The position numbers and the translations under genes were made by a program. The notes under the pieces were generated by a model. That model was given only the letters and a program-made list of their open reading frames with translations, was not told where the DNA came from and searched no databases. From JAFLCL01 sp039809495 (GTDB lineage: Bacteria; Myxococcota_A; Polyangia; Polyangiales; Sandaracinaceae), in assembly GCA_039809495.1 (NCBI GenBank), contig JBDHVC010000012.1:1-64000 (forward strand): DNA of 64,000 nucleotides, written 5' to 3'. Within the stretch, counting starts at the first letter, position 1, and every line of letters begins with the position of its first letter. Of the stretch, positions 25,863-33,017 are shown in pieces.

Positions 25863-26810
25863 GTCCGAGAGCGGCGTCGTGGTCATCGTCGTCTGCTGAT
25901 GGATCGCGATCACCAGCGGCTGGGCGGAGCCTGGCGCGCGGATCGTGCTGCGCGTGTCCACCTCGGTCACCGTCCGCCCGCTGAGCCCGTCGCGCATCGA
26001 GACGATCCACTCGCCCTCCCCGTGGCTCCGGACCTCGAAGCCGCCGCCCACCGCCAGCGACGTGTCGGGCACGAGGCAGTCCATCGTGAAGCGGATCCGC
26101 GCCGCGCGGTTCGCCTCGACCCCCTCGGTCCCCACCATCCGATAGCGCGACGCGCAGCGCATCGTGACGGTCGCCGTGTCGATCGGGATCTGCACGTCGA
26201 AGCCGTCCTCCCAGGTGTCACCCGATCGAACGGGCTCGGCGGGCAGCTCGACGACGGTCTGCTCGATGCTCGAGCGGATCGTCTCCGCGAGCGTCGCGTT
26301 CGCGGGTGTGGTGCCGCTCACCTGGACCTCGCCGACGATACGGGCGCGCTCGGACGAGGTGTAGCGGAACGCGACCCCCTCGAGGCTCGCGGGGGTGCCC
26401 GTCAGGAGGGGTCGCCCCTCCGGATCGGTCTGCTCCATCGAGGTGATCCGCGAGCGGATCGTGACCCGCCCCGTCGCGGGATCGAGCGCCTCGATCTCCA
26501 TCGCGCCGTGCGACGTCGTCACGATGCGCGTCCCCTCCCCCTCCGTGAGGGCGCGCGTGTCGGTGGCGTAGCGCGCCCCGACGCTCGGCCGGAAGCGCAA
26601 GAGGACGCGCGGCTCATTGTCTCCCCCCGCCGAGTCTCCGCCCCTCGAGTCTCCGCTCGCCGAGTCGCCGCCCGTCGACGCGGATCCCGCGAGGGACGCG
26701 GCGCCCTCGTCGCGCGGCGTGGCGCTCGCCGCGCCGCAGCCGAGCGCGCTCGTCGCGAGCCACGCGGCGGCGAGCGAGACCATGGCGTGACCGTGTGAAC
26801 GACTCGTCAT
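25860..26810 (-). CDS. Lipoprotein of unknown function
   Basis: 316 residues. The signal peptide ends in lipobox SALGC (about residue 25), then a Gly/Ser/Asp linker with GGDSASGDS-type repeats, then about 240 residues predicted mostly beta (LRFRPSVGARYATDTRAL...). It contains a segment VELPAEPVRSGDTWED near residue 195, reminiscent of beta-sandwich proteins that describe a reference and a scaled quantity; no catalytic motif is evident. The ATG at 26810 has GAGAGG about 5 nt upstream; an internal ATG at 26783 would shorten the signal peptide. I do not recognise the family with confidence. Confidence 0.75.
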   Translation of the reverse strand: MTSRSHGHAMVSLAAAWLATSALGCGAASATPRDEGAASLAGSASTGGDSASGDSRGGDSAGGDNEPRVLLRFRPSVGARYATDTRALTEGEGTRIVTTSHGAMEIEALDPATGRVTIRSRITSMEQTDPEGRPLLTGTPASLEGVAFRYTSSERARIVGEVQVSGTTPANATLAETIRSSIEQTVVELPAEPVRSGDTWEDGFDVQIPIDTATVTMRCASRYRMVGTEGVEANRAARIRFTMDCLVPDTSLAVGGGFEVRSHGEGEWIVSMRDGLSGRTVTEVDTRSTIRAPGSAQPLVIAIHQQTTMTTTPLSD

Positions 26811-26866
26811 CGAACCTCTCCCTCGTCGTGCGAGCGCGCGGGCCGAGCGCCCCGCGATCGCCGACG

Positions 26867-27895
26867 TCAACCGATGCGAAGGACGATCTTCCCGACGTTG
26901 GCGTCGGACTCCATCGTACGATGCGCGGCCCGGATCTCGTCGAGCGCGAGCACGCGGTCGACGACGGGCCAGAGGACGCCGCGCGCGAAGAGCGGCAGCA
27001 CCTCGCGGCGAAAGCGCTGCGCGAGCGCGATCTTCTCCTCGATCGGGCGGCTACGCAGGACGGAGCCCGCGAGCGTGCCGCGCTTCGCGAGGAGCAGGCC
27101 GAGCGGGAGGGGAGCCTGCGCGCCGCCGAGCAGGCCGATCGACACGATCGTCCCGAGCGGCGCGAGCGCGCGGACGTTCTCCTCGAGGTAGCTCCCGCCC
27201 ACGGTGTCGAGGATGACGTCCGCGAGGGCGCCACCCGTGAGCCTCGAGAGCGCGCTCGCGAAGGCCGGCGGCGCCTCGATGAGGAGCCCCTTCGCCTGGT
27301 CGTCGCCGATGAGCCCCATCGCCTCGAGGCGCGCGAGCTTCTCGGCGGAGCGGGTCGTCCCCACCACGAGCGCGCCGAGCGCGCGGCCGAGCGCGAGGGC
27401 CGCGACGCCGACGCCCGAGCCGACCGCGTGGACGAGCAGCACGTCGCCGCTCCGCAGCGACGCGCGCCGGGTGAGCGCGTCCCACGCGGTGAAGTACGCC
27501 TCGGGGATCGCGGCGGCGTCGGTGAAGCTCATCCCCTCGGGGATCGGCACGAGCTCGCGCTCGTGGACGAGGACGTGGCTCGCCATCGCGCCCCCGGAGA
27601 CGATCCCCATGACGCGCGCGCCCTCGGGCCACGCGCGAGCGTCCTCGCCGCGAGCCTCGACGACGCCCGCGAATTCGAGCCCCGGGACGTCCCGCGGGGC
27701 CCCCTCGGGCGCGGGATAGAGCCCGCGCCGCTGGAGCAGGTCCGCGCGGTTCACGCCCGCCGCGCGCACCGCGACCCGCACCTCGCCGCGCGCGGGCGCG
27801 CGGATCGTGCGCGCGACGACGTCGAGCACCTCGACGCCGCCGGGCTCGCGGATGACGACGAGCCGTCCGTCGACCTCACCTGCTCGCGCCGACAT
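26867..27895 (-). CDS. NAD(P)H:quinone oxidoreductase-type MDR protein
   Basis: 342 residues of the zinc-independent medium-chain dehydrogenase/reductase superfamily. The N-terminal GroES-like domain has AGVNRADLLQRRGLYP, typical of the QOR/PIG3 (TP53I3) branch. The Rossmann domain has VHAVGSGVGVAALALGRALG (AxxGxxG nucleotide loop) and the later ILDTVGGSYLEENV. Cysteine zinc ligands are absent. It would reduce quinones or enone-type compounds with NADPH. The ATG at 27895 lies 10 bp after the yebC stop, so it is the second gene of that operon. Exact substrate unknown. Confidence 0.85.
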   Translation of the reverse strand: MSARAGEVDGRLVVIREPGGVEVLDVVARTIRAPARGEVRVAVRAAGVNRADLLQRRGLYPAPEGAPRDVPGLEFAGVVEARGEDARAWPEGARVMGIVSGGAMASHVLVHERELVPIPEGMSFTDAAAIPEAYFTAWDALTRRASLRSGDVLLVHAVGSGVGVAALALGRALGALVVGTTRSAEKLARLEAMGLIGDDQAKGLLIEAPPAFASALSRLTGGALADVILDTVGGSYLEENVRALAPLGTIVSIGLLGGAQAPLPLGLLLAKRGTLAGSVLRSRPIEEKIALAQRFRREVLPLFARGVLWPVVDRVLALDEIRAAHRTMESDANVGKIVLRIG

Positions 27896-27905
27896 CGCGA
27901 GCCCC

Positions 27906-28604
27906 TCACGCGAGCGCGGGATAGAGCGCCTGGACGTCGTCGTCGTCGTCGATCGCGGCGAGGAAGGCCTCGACCTCCGCACGCTTCGCGTCGTCGAGGG
28001 AGATCGGGTTCTTGGGGCGGAAGGCGAGCTTCGCGCTCGTCACGCTCCACCTCCGATCGGCGAGCGCCTTCGCGACGGCGTCGAGCTCGGTCGGCGACGT
28101 GTAGAAGATCGTCGTCGCGTCGTCGTCCGCCTCGAGATCGTCCGCGCCGACCTCGATCGCGACCTCCTCCGGGTCGAGCCCCGCCGTGGGCGTGCTCGCC
28201 TCGATGCGCCCGACGTGCTGGTAGTCCCACGAGACCGAGCCCGAGGTCCCGAGCTGCCCCTTGCGAAAGAGCACGCGGATGTTCGAGGAGGTGCGGTTCT
28301 TGTTGTCCGTGAGGCACTCGACGATGACCGGGACCTGGTGCGGCGCGAACCCCTCGTAGAACACCGTGTCGTACTGCACCGAGCCGTCGTGCTGGCCCGT
28401 GCCCTTCTTGATCGCCCGCTCGAGCGTCTCCTTCGTCATCGACGCCTTCTTGGCCGCCTCGATCGCGATCCGCAGGCGCCCGTTCGTCGCGGGATCGCCG
28501 CCGTTGCGCGCGGCCGCCGCGATCTCCCGCGCGAGCTTGTCGAAGATCTTGCCCTTGGCTGCGGCCGCGATCTCGCGGCCCTTCTGCTTCCACTGTGCGC
28601 CCAT
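27906..28604 (-). CDS. yebC: YebC/PmpR-family protein
   Basis: 232 residues with the full family layout: N-terminal helical domain beginning MGAQWKQKGREIAAAAKGKIF (family signature W-x-x-I/KQ...KGKxFxKxxREI), TNxRLRxAIxxAK, TKETLERAIKKGTG, the central YEGFAPHQVPVIVECLTDNKNRT segment, and an acidic tail (AIDDDDDVQALYP). The family was described as transcription regulators (PmpR), and more recently as translation factors that relieve ribosome stalling. GAGGAG lies about 8 nt upstream of the ATG. The TGTGTAGGAA stretch about 46 nt upstream could be an extended -10. First gene of the operon with the quinone-oxidoreductase-like gene. Confidence 0.93.
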   Translation of the reverse strand: MGAQWKQKGREIAAAAKGKIFDKLAREIAAAARNGGDPATNGRLRIAIEAAKKASMTKETLERAIKKGTGQHDGSVQYDTVFYEGFAPHQVPVIVECLTDNKNRTSSNIRVLFRKGQLGTSGSVSWDYQHVGRIEASTPTAGLDPEEVAIEVGADDLEADDDATTIFYTSPTELDAVAKALADRRWSVTSAKLAFRPKNPISLDDAKRAEVEAFLAAIDDDDDVQALYPALA

Positions 28605-28720
28605 GCGTCGCTCCTCGCTCGTGCCCCGAGCGGGGCCCGGGGACGCCGCTTCCTACACACTCGAGGGCGTGCCCGCCAGCACCCCCTCGATCGTGCGGAG
28701 ATCGCGCGCAGGACGCGCCG

Positions 28721-28767
28721 AGCGCTCCCCTCGCGCGACGGGTGACGTCGAGCGAGGCGCGCCGTCA
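28721..28767. repeat. Short copy (S5) of the stop-codon palindrome family
   Basis: A right arm GACGTCGAGCGAGGCGCGC follows a degenerate left arm GCGCTCCCCTCGCGCGACG and a GGT centre. The terminal TCA (28765-28767) is the stop codon of the downstream-facing lipoprotein gene. It separates two minus-strand transcription units, so a one-way terminator role fits. Confidence 0.55.
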
Positions 28768-29637
28768 GCGGTGGCCGAGCTCGATGATGCCCGGCTCGCG
28801 CGTCGCGGGGGCGCGCGTCACGTCCTCGTAGCGCATGGAGGTGCCGTCGACGCAATACGCCCAGCGATGGCCCGTCGTCGCGGAGACGAACTCGTTGCCC
28901 TCGATCCGGTACGCGTCGCCGTCGTCGATCGCGTAGCCCTGGCGAGCCTCGCACTGACAGCTCCCGTCGGCCTGGGCGAGGCACGTCGAGTCGGGCGCTT
29001 GGCGCTGGACCAACGCCTCGATCGCGCCACACCCGCCGACGTACGACGCACAGACCGCCGGGATCGACATCGCGACGGTCACGACCGACTGCGCGACACG
29101 AACTCCCCGGGTCCCGTCGAAGGTGACGCGCCCGCGCGCGCGACCCTCTCGCCTCGTGATGCGGGCGCCGGGGCACATGCTGAGCGACGACTCGATCGGG
29201 AGCTCGAAGCAGCCGCCCGTGACGTCCCAGGTCCCGAGCAGGTCGCCGCCGCACGGGACGAGCGGCGTGCAGTGCGAGCCGTCCGTCAGGACGTCCAGGT
29301 CGACCCACTCGGGATCGCCGAGCGTGCCGCCGTCGGCGAAGGGGCTCCCGACGTCGAAGGGGGGGAGGATCGACCCGGAGTCGGTCGCGGCGGCACCGCC
29401 ATCGGAGAGCGAGGGAGCATCGAGCGAGGAGGGCGCATCGCTCGGCGCGGCGGCGTCCTCGGGCACACCCGCGTCCTCGCCCGGGCCCGCGTCGAAGGGC
29501 TCGTGGGACGCGTCCGGGGGCCGCACCCCGGCGTCGTCATCGCTCGGCGCGATGTCGCCGCCACATCCCGAGAGGAGGGCGGCGACGACGACCGAGAGGG
29601 AGAGGGCTCGACGAGCGTTCGTGTAGGTCATGCGCAT
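28765..29637 (-). CDS. Cysteine-rich lipoprotein with acidic linker, unknown function
   Basis: 290 residues. The signal peptide ends in lipobox LLSGC (about residue 25), then a long Asp/Ala/Pro/Ser linker (about 30-100), then a domain of about 190 residues with around nine cysteines, including CTPLVPCGGDLLGTW, a start often seen in myxobacterial lipoproteins with a lipocalin-like beta-barrel. The ATG at 29637 has GGGGAG about 10 nt upstream; a second ATG is two codons in. It stands downstream of the TlpA-like gene (97-bp gap). No function assigned. Confidence 0.72.
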   Translation of the reverse strand: MRMTYTNARRALSLSVVVAALLSGCGGDIAPSDDDAGVRPPDASHEPFDAGPGEDAGVPEDAAAPSDAPSSLDAPSLSDGGAAATDSGSILPPFDVGSPFADGGTLGDPEWVDLDVLTDGSHCTPLVPCGGDLLGTWDVTGGCFELPIESSLSMCPGARITRREGRARGRVTFDGTRGVRVAQSVVTVAMSIPAVCASYVGGCGAIEALVQRQAPDSTCLAQADGSCQCEARQGYAIDDGDAYRIEGNEFVSATTGHRWAYCVDGTSMRYEDVTRAPATREPGIIELGHR

Positions 29638-29734
29638 GAGTGGAAGCTCCCCTGAGAAGTTTTGACGTCCGCGATTCTCGGCCGAGCCCGCGGCGACCGC
29701 AAGACCAGCGCCCCGGGGCCGAGGCGCGGCCCGA

Positions 29735-30352
29735 TCAGAGGAACGACTCGATCGCGTCGAGGACGACCGGGCTCGACCACGGCCGCGCGCCATCGACGCG
29801 CAGGCGGATCACGCCGCGCGCGTCCACGATCCAGGTCTCCGGATAGAGCCGCGTCCCGAAGCGGCCGCGCACCACGGCGCGATCGGGATCGAGCAGGACC
29901 CGGATCGGCGTCCCCTCGGGGATCACCGTGCGCACCTCCTCCCAGCTCCGATCCGTCGAGATGGTGACCAGCTCGACGTCGCGTCGCTCCGCGAGGATGC
30001 GCGAGAGCTCGACGAGGCTCGGCATCTCCTCGATGCAGGGGCCGCACGTCGCGGTCCAGAAGTTGAGGATGACGACGCGCCCGCGCTGCTCGGACATGCG
30101 GAAGACGTGGCCGTCCTGGTCGCGCAGCTCGAAGTCGGGCGCCGTGCGATCGTCGCCGAGGTAGTGCAGCTCGCTCGAGCGCCCCTCGCTGAGCGCCTCG
30201 AAGGCGTCGTCGCCCAAGAGCGCGCGGAGCGGCGTCTCTCTCCGGCGCGTCTCGCCATCGGCGAGGGCGCTCGTCATCGCGTAGACGAAGGGCACGCCGA
30301 GCACGACGACGATCAGCGCCGCGATCAGGTCCTCGCGTGAGAAGCGGCTCAT
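29735..30352 (-). CDS. TlpA/ResA-like membrane-anchored thioredoxin-fold protein
   Basis: 205 residues. One N-terminal transmembrane segment (about 9-28) anchors a periplasmic AhpC/TSA-TlpA fold. The redox motif T-C-G-P-C lies in FWTATCGPCIEEMPSL (about residue 100), with the preceding APDFELRDQDG strand typical of the family and a cis-Pro near YPETWIVD. It would reduce or oxidise thiols in cytochrome c maturation or envelope repair. Its ATG overlaps the stop of the DUF1285 gene (ATGA), so it is the third gene of a tightly packed operon. Confidence 0.87.
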   Translation of the reverse strand: MSRFSREDLIAALIVVVLGVPFVYAMTSALADGETRRRETPLRALLGDDAFEALSEGRSSELHYLGDDRTAPDFELRDQDGHVFRMSEQRGRVVILNFWTATCGPCIEEMPSLVELSRILAERRDVELVTISTDRSWEEVRTVIPEGTPIRVLLDPDRAVVRGRFGTRLYPETWIVDARGVIRLRVDGARPWSSPVVLDAIESFL

Positions 30353-30870
30353 GGCGACGCGCCCTCTATCACGGCGCCGCGAAAGGGCACGAGCGCGTCC
30401 TCGACGCTCGCGATCCGCACGCGCCGAGCGCCCAGGCGGAGGAAGCTCCCCCGCTCGTCCTCGTCGAGCCACGGCGCGAGACCCACGAGCGCGCGGGGCT
30501 CGAACGCGCAGGGCATCGTCCCGCGCCGCGCGTCGGCGTGGAGGACGCCGTCCTCGTCCTCGCGCAGCGTCTCGGGCGCGAGCGGCTCCACGCGCTCGTC
30601 CGAGAGGACGAGCGAGACGCTCGGGCTCGCGTCGATCCCCGTGAGGACGACGTCGCGCACGAAGAGGGGCGGCCCCTCGATCGCGACGTAGGCCCAGTTC
30701 ACGTCGTTCTTGAGGCAGTAGCGCCCGTCGTCGGCGCGCTCGATCCACGCGTCGAAGGAGCGACAGAGGCCGGGATGCGTGATCTCGACGCCGTCGCTCC
30801 ACCAGCGCCCGCGCGCGTCCCTCCGGATCTTCGTCTCGCGTGAGCGCCCCTCGATGACCGGCTCGCTCAC
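30349..30870 (-). CDS. DUF1285-family protein
   Basis: 173 residues matching the DUF1285 pattern: RRDARGRWWSDGVEITHPG, then FDAWIERADDGRYCLKNDV and VAIEGPPLFVRDV. The family is small, soluble and of unknown biochemical function. The start is a GTG at 30870 overlapping the TerB-like stop (GTGA); the much longer upstream open frame is rejected because it overlaps the TerB-like gene and lacks homology. Middle gene of the TerB-DUF1285-TlpA operon, so it may serve in the same envelope or stress function. Confidence 0.8.
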   Translation of the reverse strand: MSEPVIEGRSRETKIRRDARGRWWSDGVEITHPGLCRSFDAWIERADDGRYCLKNDVNWAYVAIEGPPLFVRDVVLTGIDASPSVSLVLSDERVEPLAPETLREDEDGVLHADARRGTMPCAFEPRALVGLAPWLDEDERGSFLRLGARRVRIASVEDALVPFRGAVIEGASP

Positions 30871-31211
30871 GCTCGCTCGAGCTCCCACCACGACTCGATC
30901 CACCGCAAGGGCTTGTCCTCCTCCTTCGTGATCGTGTCGCTCGCGGCGACCTTCACGAGGACGTCGTGGATCGCCTCGCGCGCCTCGCGGCGGGTGATGG
31001 CCTTCGCCGCGTCCTTCAGCGTCGCGTTGTCCGGGAAGGCGGCCGAGGCCTCCCGCATCGCGTTCGTGAAGCGCTCGGTGCCGAGCGCCGTGCGGACGAG
31101 CGCGACGTGCTCGCGCTCGGTCTCGGAGAACTCGCCGTCCGCTTGGATCACGACCCGCATGAAGCCGACGAGGACGAGCGTCTCGTCGTGCGTGAGCTGA
31201 GAGAGTTCCAT
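30867..31211 (-). CDS. TerB-like small protein (paralogue 1)
   Basis: 114 residues, all-alpha. The DADGEFS-like start of a TerB/tellurite-resistance helical bundle is visible as IQADGEFSETEREHVALVR, with acidic residues that in TerB bind metal. It is clearly paralogous to the protein at 48892: both begin M-x-L-S-x-L-T-x-D-E-x-L-V-L, contain RxDG(E/R)F(S/T), and end with an AREA/AEAR-(A/D)-x-(I/H)-D-V helix. TATCCT ends 7 nt upstream of the ATG. It begins the TerB-DUF1285-TlpA operon. Function unknown; a tellurite phenotype is not implied. Confidence 0.75.
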   Translation of the reverse strand: MELSQLTHDETLVLVGFMRVVIQADGEFSETEREHVALVRTALGTERFTNAMREASAAFPDNATLKDAAKAITRREAREAIHDVLVKVAASDTITKEEDKPLRWIESWWELERA

Positions 31212-31218
31212 GCGGCCG

Positions 31219-31224
31219 AGGATA
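31219..31224 (-). promoter_or_regulatory. -10 element (TATCCT) shared with the second TerB-like gene
   Basis: The minus strand reads GCGTTCCGGTCTATCCTC, ending 6-7 nt before the ATG. The same GCGTTCCGGT-n-TATC-n-TC block precedes the paralogue at 49236, so the block is conserved between two unlinked genes. Confidence 0.55.
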
Positions 31225-31251
31225 GACCGGAACGCGGGGGCGGGCCCGCCG

Positions 31252-31301
31252 AGCCAGCGCGCCCTCGCTCGGCGGATCACGTCGAGCGAGGCGCGCCGTC
31301 A
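31252..31301. repeat. Short copy (S6) of the stop-codon palindrome family
   Basis: Near-perfect H4 stem-loop: left arm CGCCCTCGCTCGGCG, loop GATCA, right arm CGTCGAGCGAGGCGC. The terminal TCA at 31299-31301 is the stop codon of the Kazal-like lipoprotein gene. Confidence 0.7.
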
Positions 31302-31991
31302 GGGCGCTTCGCAGGGGCCGGCGTGCGCCACGTCCGTCCCGGCGAGGTTCGCGGCGCACTCGCCGATGTACGTCACGCCGTCGCAGCCGCAGAGCTCCGC
31401 GCCGCCCGGCAGCAGGCACTCGGTCGGCCGCGGCCGGCACAGGCCGAGCCGATCGCTCGCGCCGCAGCGCGAGCCCTCGGGGTAGTCGCAGAACTCGCTC
31501 GCGTCGCAGCGCAGCCCCGCGAACCCGCCGCAGGTCCGGAAGCAGGCGCTGTGCGCGTCGAGGCACGCGCCCTCGTCCTCCGCGAGCTCGCCGCAGTCGT
31601 CGCCGACGCAGGTGCAGCCGGAGATCGGGGCGCACGCGGCGCCGTCCCACGCCCACCCGAGGGTCATGTCGCACGCGCCCTCGCCGCGCACCCGCTGCGC
31701 CTCGCATCCGCTCGGGCTGGACGCGTCCGCGACCGGCGTGGACGCGTCGGTCTCGTGCGGGGCGCAGCCGTCCTCGTCGCCCGCGCAGCCGCCGTCCGAC
31801 GCGTCGAGCGGCGGAGCGGACGCGTCCTCGCCCGCCCCAGCGTCCCGAGCCACCAGCGCGTCGTCGGCGCTCCCGTCGAGCGACGCGTCGGGCGCCCCAG
31901 CGTCCGAGCTCACCGCGGGCTCCCCTGGGCAGCCCGCGAGCGTGAAGGCCAGCGCGAGCGCGCAGGCCGAGCCGATCTCGATTCGAAGCAT
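31299..31991 (-). CDS. Kazal-like lipoprotein (copy 1)
   Basis: 230 residues. Lipobox LAGC (about residue 21), Asp/Ala/Ser-rich linker (about 25-95), then a cysteine-rich half: a GCTCVGDDCGEL segment, CGG-x-A...CD-x-x-EFCDYPEGS, and a C-terminal Kazal-type module CRPRP...CGCDGVTYIGECAANLAG...GPC. Kazal modules often inhibit serine proteases, but this could also be a structural domain. GAGGAG lies about 8 nt upstream of the ATG. It is a paralogue of the next gene (32073), sharing the EFCD-x-P and CRPRP blocks. The stop is inside repeat S6. Confidence 0.8.
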   Translation of the reverse strand: MLRIEIGSACALALAFTLAGCPGEPAVSSDAGAPDASLDGSADDALVARDAGAGEDASAPPLDASDGGCAGDEDGCAPHETDASTPVADASSPSGCEAQRVRGEGACDMTLGWAWDGAACAPISGCTCVGDDCGELAEDEGACLDAHSACFRTCGGFAGLRCDASEFCDYPEGSRCGASDRLGLCRPRPTECLLPGGAELCGCDGVTYIGECAANLAGTDVAHAGPCEAP

Positions 31992-32046
31992 CTTGGTCTC
32001 CTCTTTCCTGATGTGGGCCCGAGGCACCCTCGTCGCTCGTGCCGGC

Positions 32047-32082
32047 TCAGCCACAGAGTTCAGCCACAGCGCTCAGCCACAG
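32047..32082. repeat. Three direct repeats TCAGCCACAG, 13-nt period
   Basis: TCAGCCACAG occurs at 32047-32056, 32060-32069 and 32073-32082. On the minus strand each unit reads CTGTGGCTGA, and the third ends the gene at 32073, so the stop codon is triplicated in the 3' flank. It may be a slippage product. Confidence 0.75.
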
Positions 32083-32867
32083 CGCGGCGGCTCGCCGCAC
32101 CAGAAGGCGTCGACGGCGACGTCGGTCTCGGCGAAGCGCCGCCCATCTTCGGTCTGGAGGTCGAGGTCGAAGCGCGCCTCCTCGCCGCTATTGAAGCGAT
32201 GAAAGACGATCGTCCCGCGCATGGGGCTGCAGTCGACGCCGGGACGAGCACAGACGGACGCTCCGCCTCCTCCCCCATCGTCACCGAGCGCGTACACCAT
32301 CTCGAGCGTCGGCGCGCCGACCCAGAGGTCGACGAGCAAGAGCCCGTCGGTGGGCTCCTCGTCGCAGCGCGTGCGCTCGCGCGTGAGCGTGAACCTCCAC
32401 GCGGGCCCGTCCCATGGCGCGCACGTCGGCTCCGCCATCGCCGTCCGAAGGTGAGCCGTCACGCAGGGGCCGAAGTCGGCGACCGCCGTGCCAGCCGCGT
32501 TCGCCAAGCACTCGTTCATGTACTCGCGGTGGTCGCAGCCGCAGACGGGCACCCCCCCGGGCAGAGGGCAGTCGTCGGGGCGAGGGCGACAGACCCCCTG
32601 CGAGTCGTCGCCGCCGCAGTAGGAGCCCCTCGGGAAATCGCAGAACTCGCCCGGGTCGCACAGGGTCTCGGCGAGGCCGCCGCACGAACGCACCGCATCG
32701 GCGTCGGCGGCCGCGTCGGGGGCGACGCTCGCGTCGGCGGCGCTCGCGTCGGCGACGCTCGACGCGTCGCTGGGCGAGTGCGTCTCGGGCTCGCAAGCGC
32801 AGCCCGCGCCGAGGAGCGCGACGAGCGCGGGGGCGACGAAGGAGCCGAGATAGGACAATCGAGTCAT
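32073..32867 (-). CDS. Kazal-like lipoprotein (copy 2)
   Basis: 264 residues. Lipobox GAGC (about residue 23), Asp/Ala linker with AADASVAPDAAADADA-type repetition, then CGGLAETLCDPGEFCDFP and a Kazal-like block CRPRPDDCPLPGG...CGCDHREYMNEC...GPC, matching the gene just downstream (31299). Unlike copy 1 it has a C-terminal extension of about 120 residues of beta-rich sequence with four cysteines (RFTLTRERTRCDEEPTDG...). GGAGAT precedes the ATG. Same strand as copy 1 with an 81-bp gap, so a tandem duplication that diverged is likely. Confidence 0.8.
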   Translation of the reverse strand: MTRLSYLGSFVAPALVALLGAGCACEPETHSPSDASSVADASAADASVAPDAAADADAVRSCGGLAETLCDPGEFCDFPRGSYCGGDDSQGVCRPRPDDCPLPGGVPVCGCDHREYMNECLANAAGTAVADFGPCVTAHLRTAMAEPTCAPWDGPAWRFTLTRERTRCDEEPTDGLLLVDLWVGAPTLEMVYALGDDGGGGGASVCARPGVDCSPMRGTIVFHRFNSGEEARFDLDLQTEDGRRFAETDVAVDAFWCGEPPRCG

Positions 32868-33005
32868 GGGGGGATCTCCGAGGGTCGTCCAATGTCCGAC
32901 CCGTGGCACAGAACGCGACACGGCGCTCGACCGGGCGGGCTCGAGCAGGAACCACGCCACCTCCGCGCGCCCTCGCCGCGCGATGGCGAGCACGCGCGCC
33001 GCTGG

Positions 33006-33011
33006 TAGAAC
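33006..33011 (+). promoter_or_regulatory. -10 element (TGG-TAGAAC) for the aminotransferase
   Basis: GCTGGTAGAACGGCCCG precedes the ATG at 33018, with a 6-nt spacer. It is the same TGGTAGA form seen before the HEAT gene and the pseudokinase gene. Leaderless arrangement. Confidence 0.4.
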
Positions 33012-33017
33012 GGCCCG

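Noticed and set aside
30871..31707. Longer N-terminus for the DUF1285 protein (452 aa)
   Set aside because: It overlaps the TerB-like gene and the Kazal gene; homology begins at the GTG at 30870.
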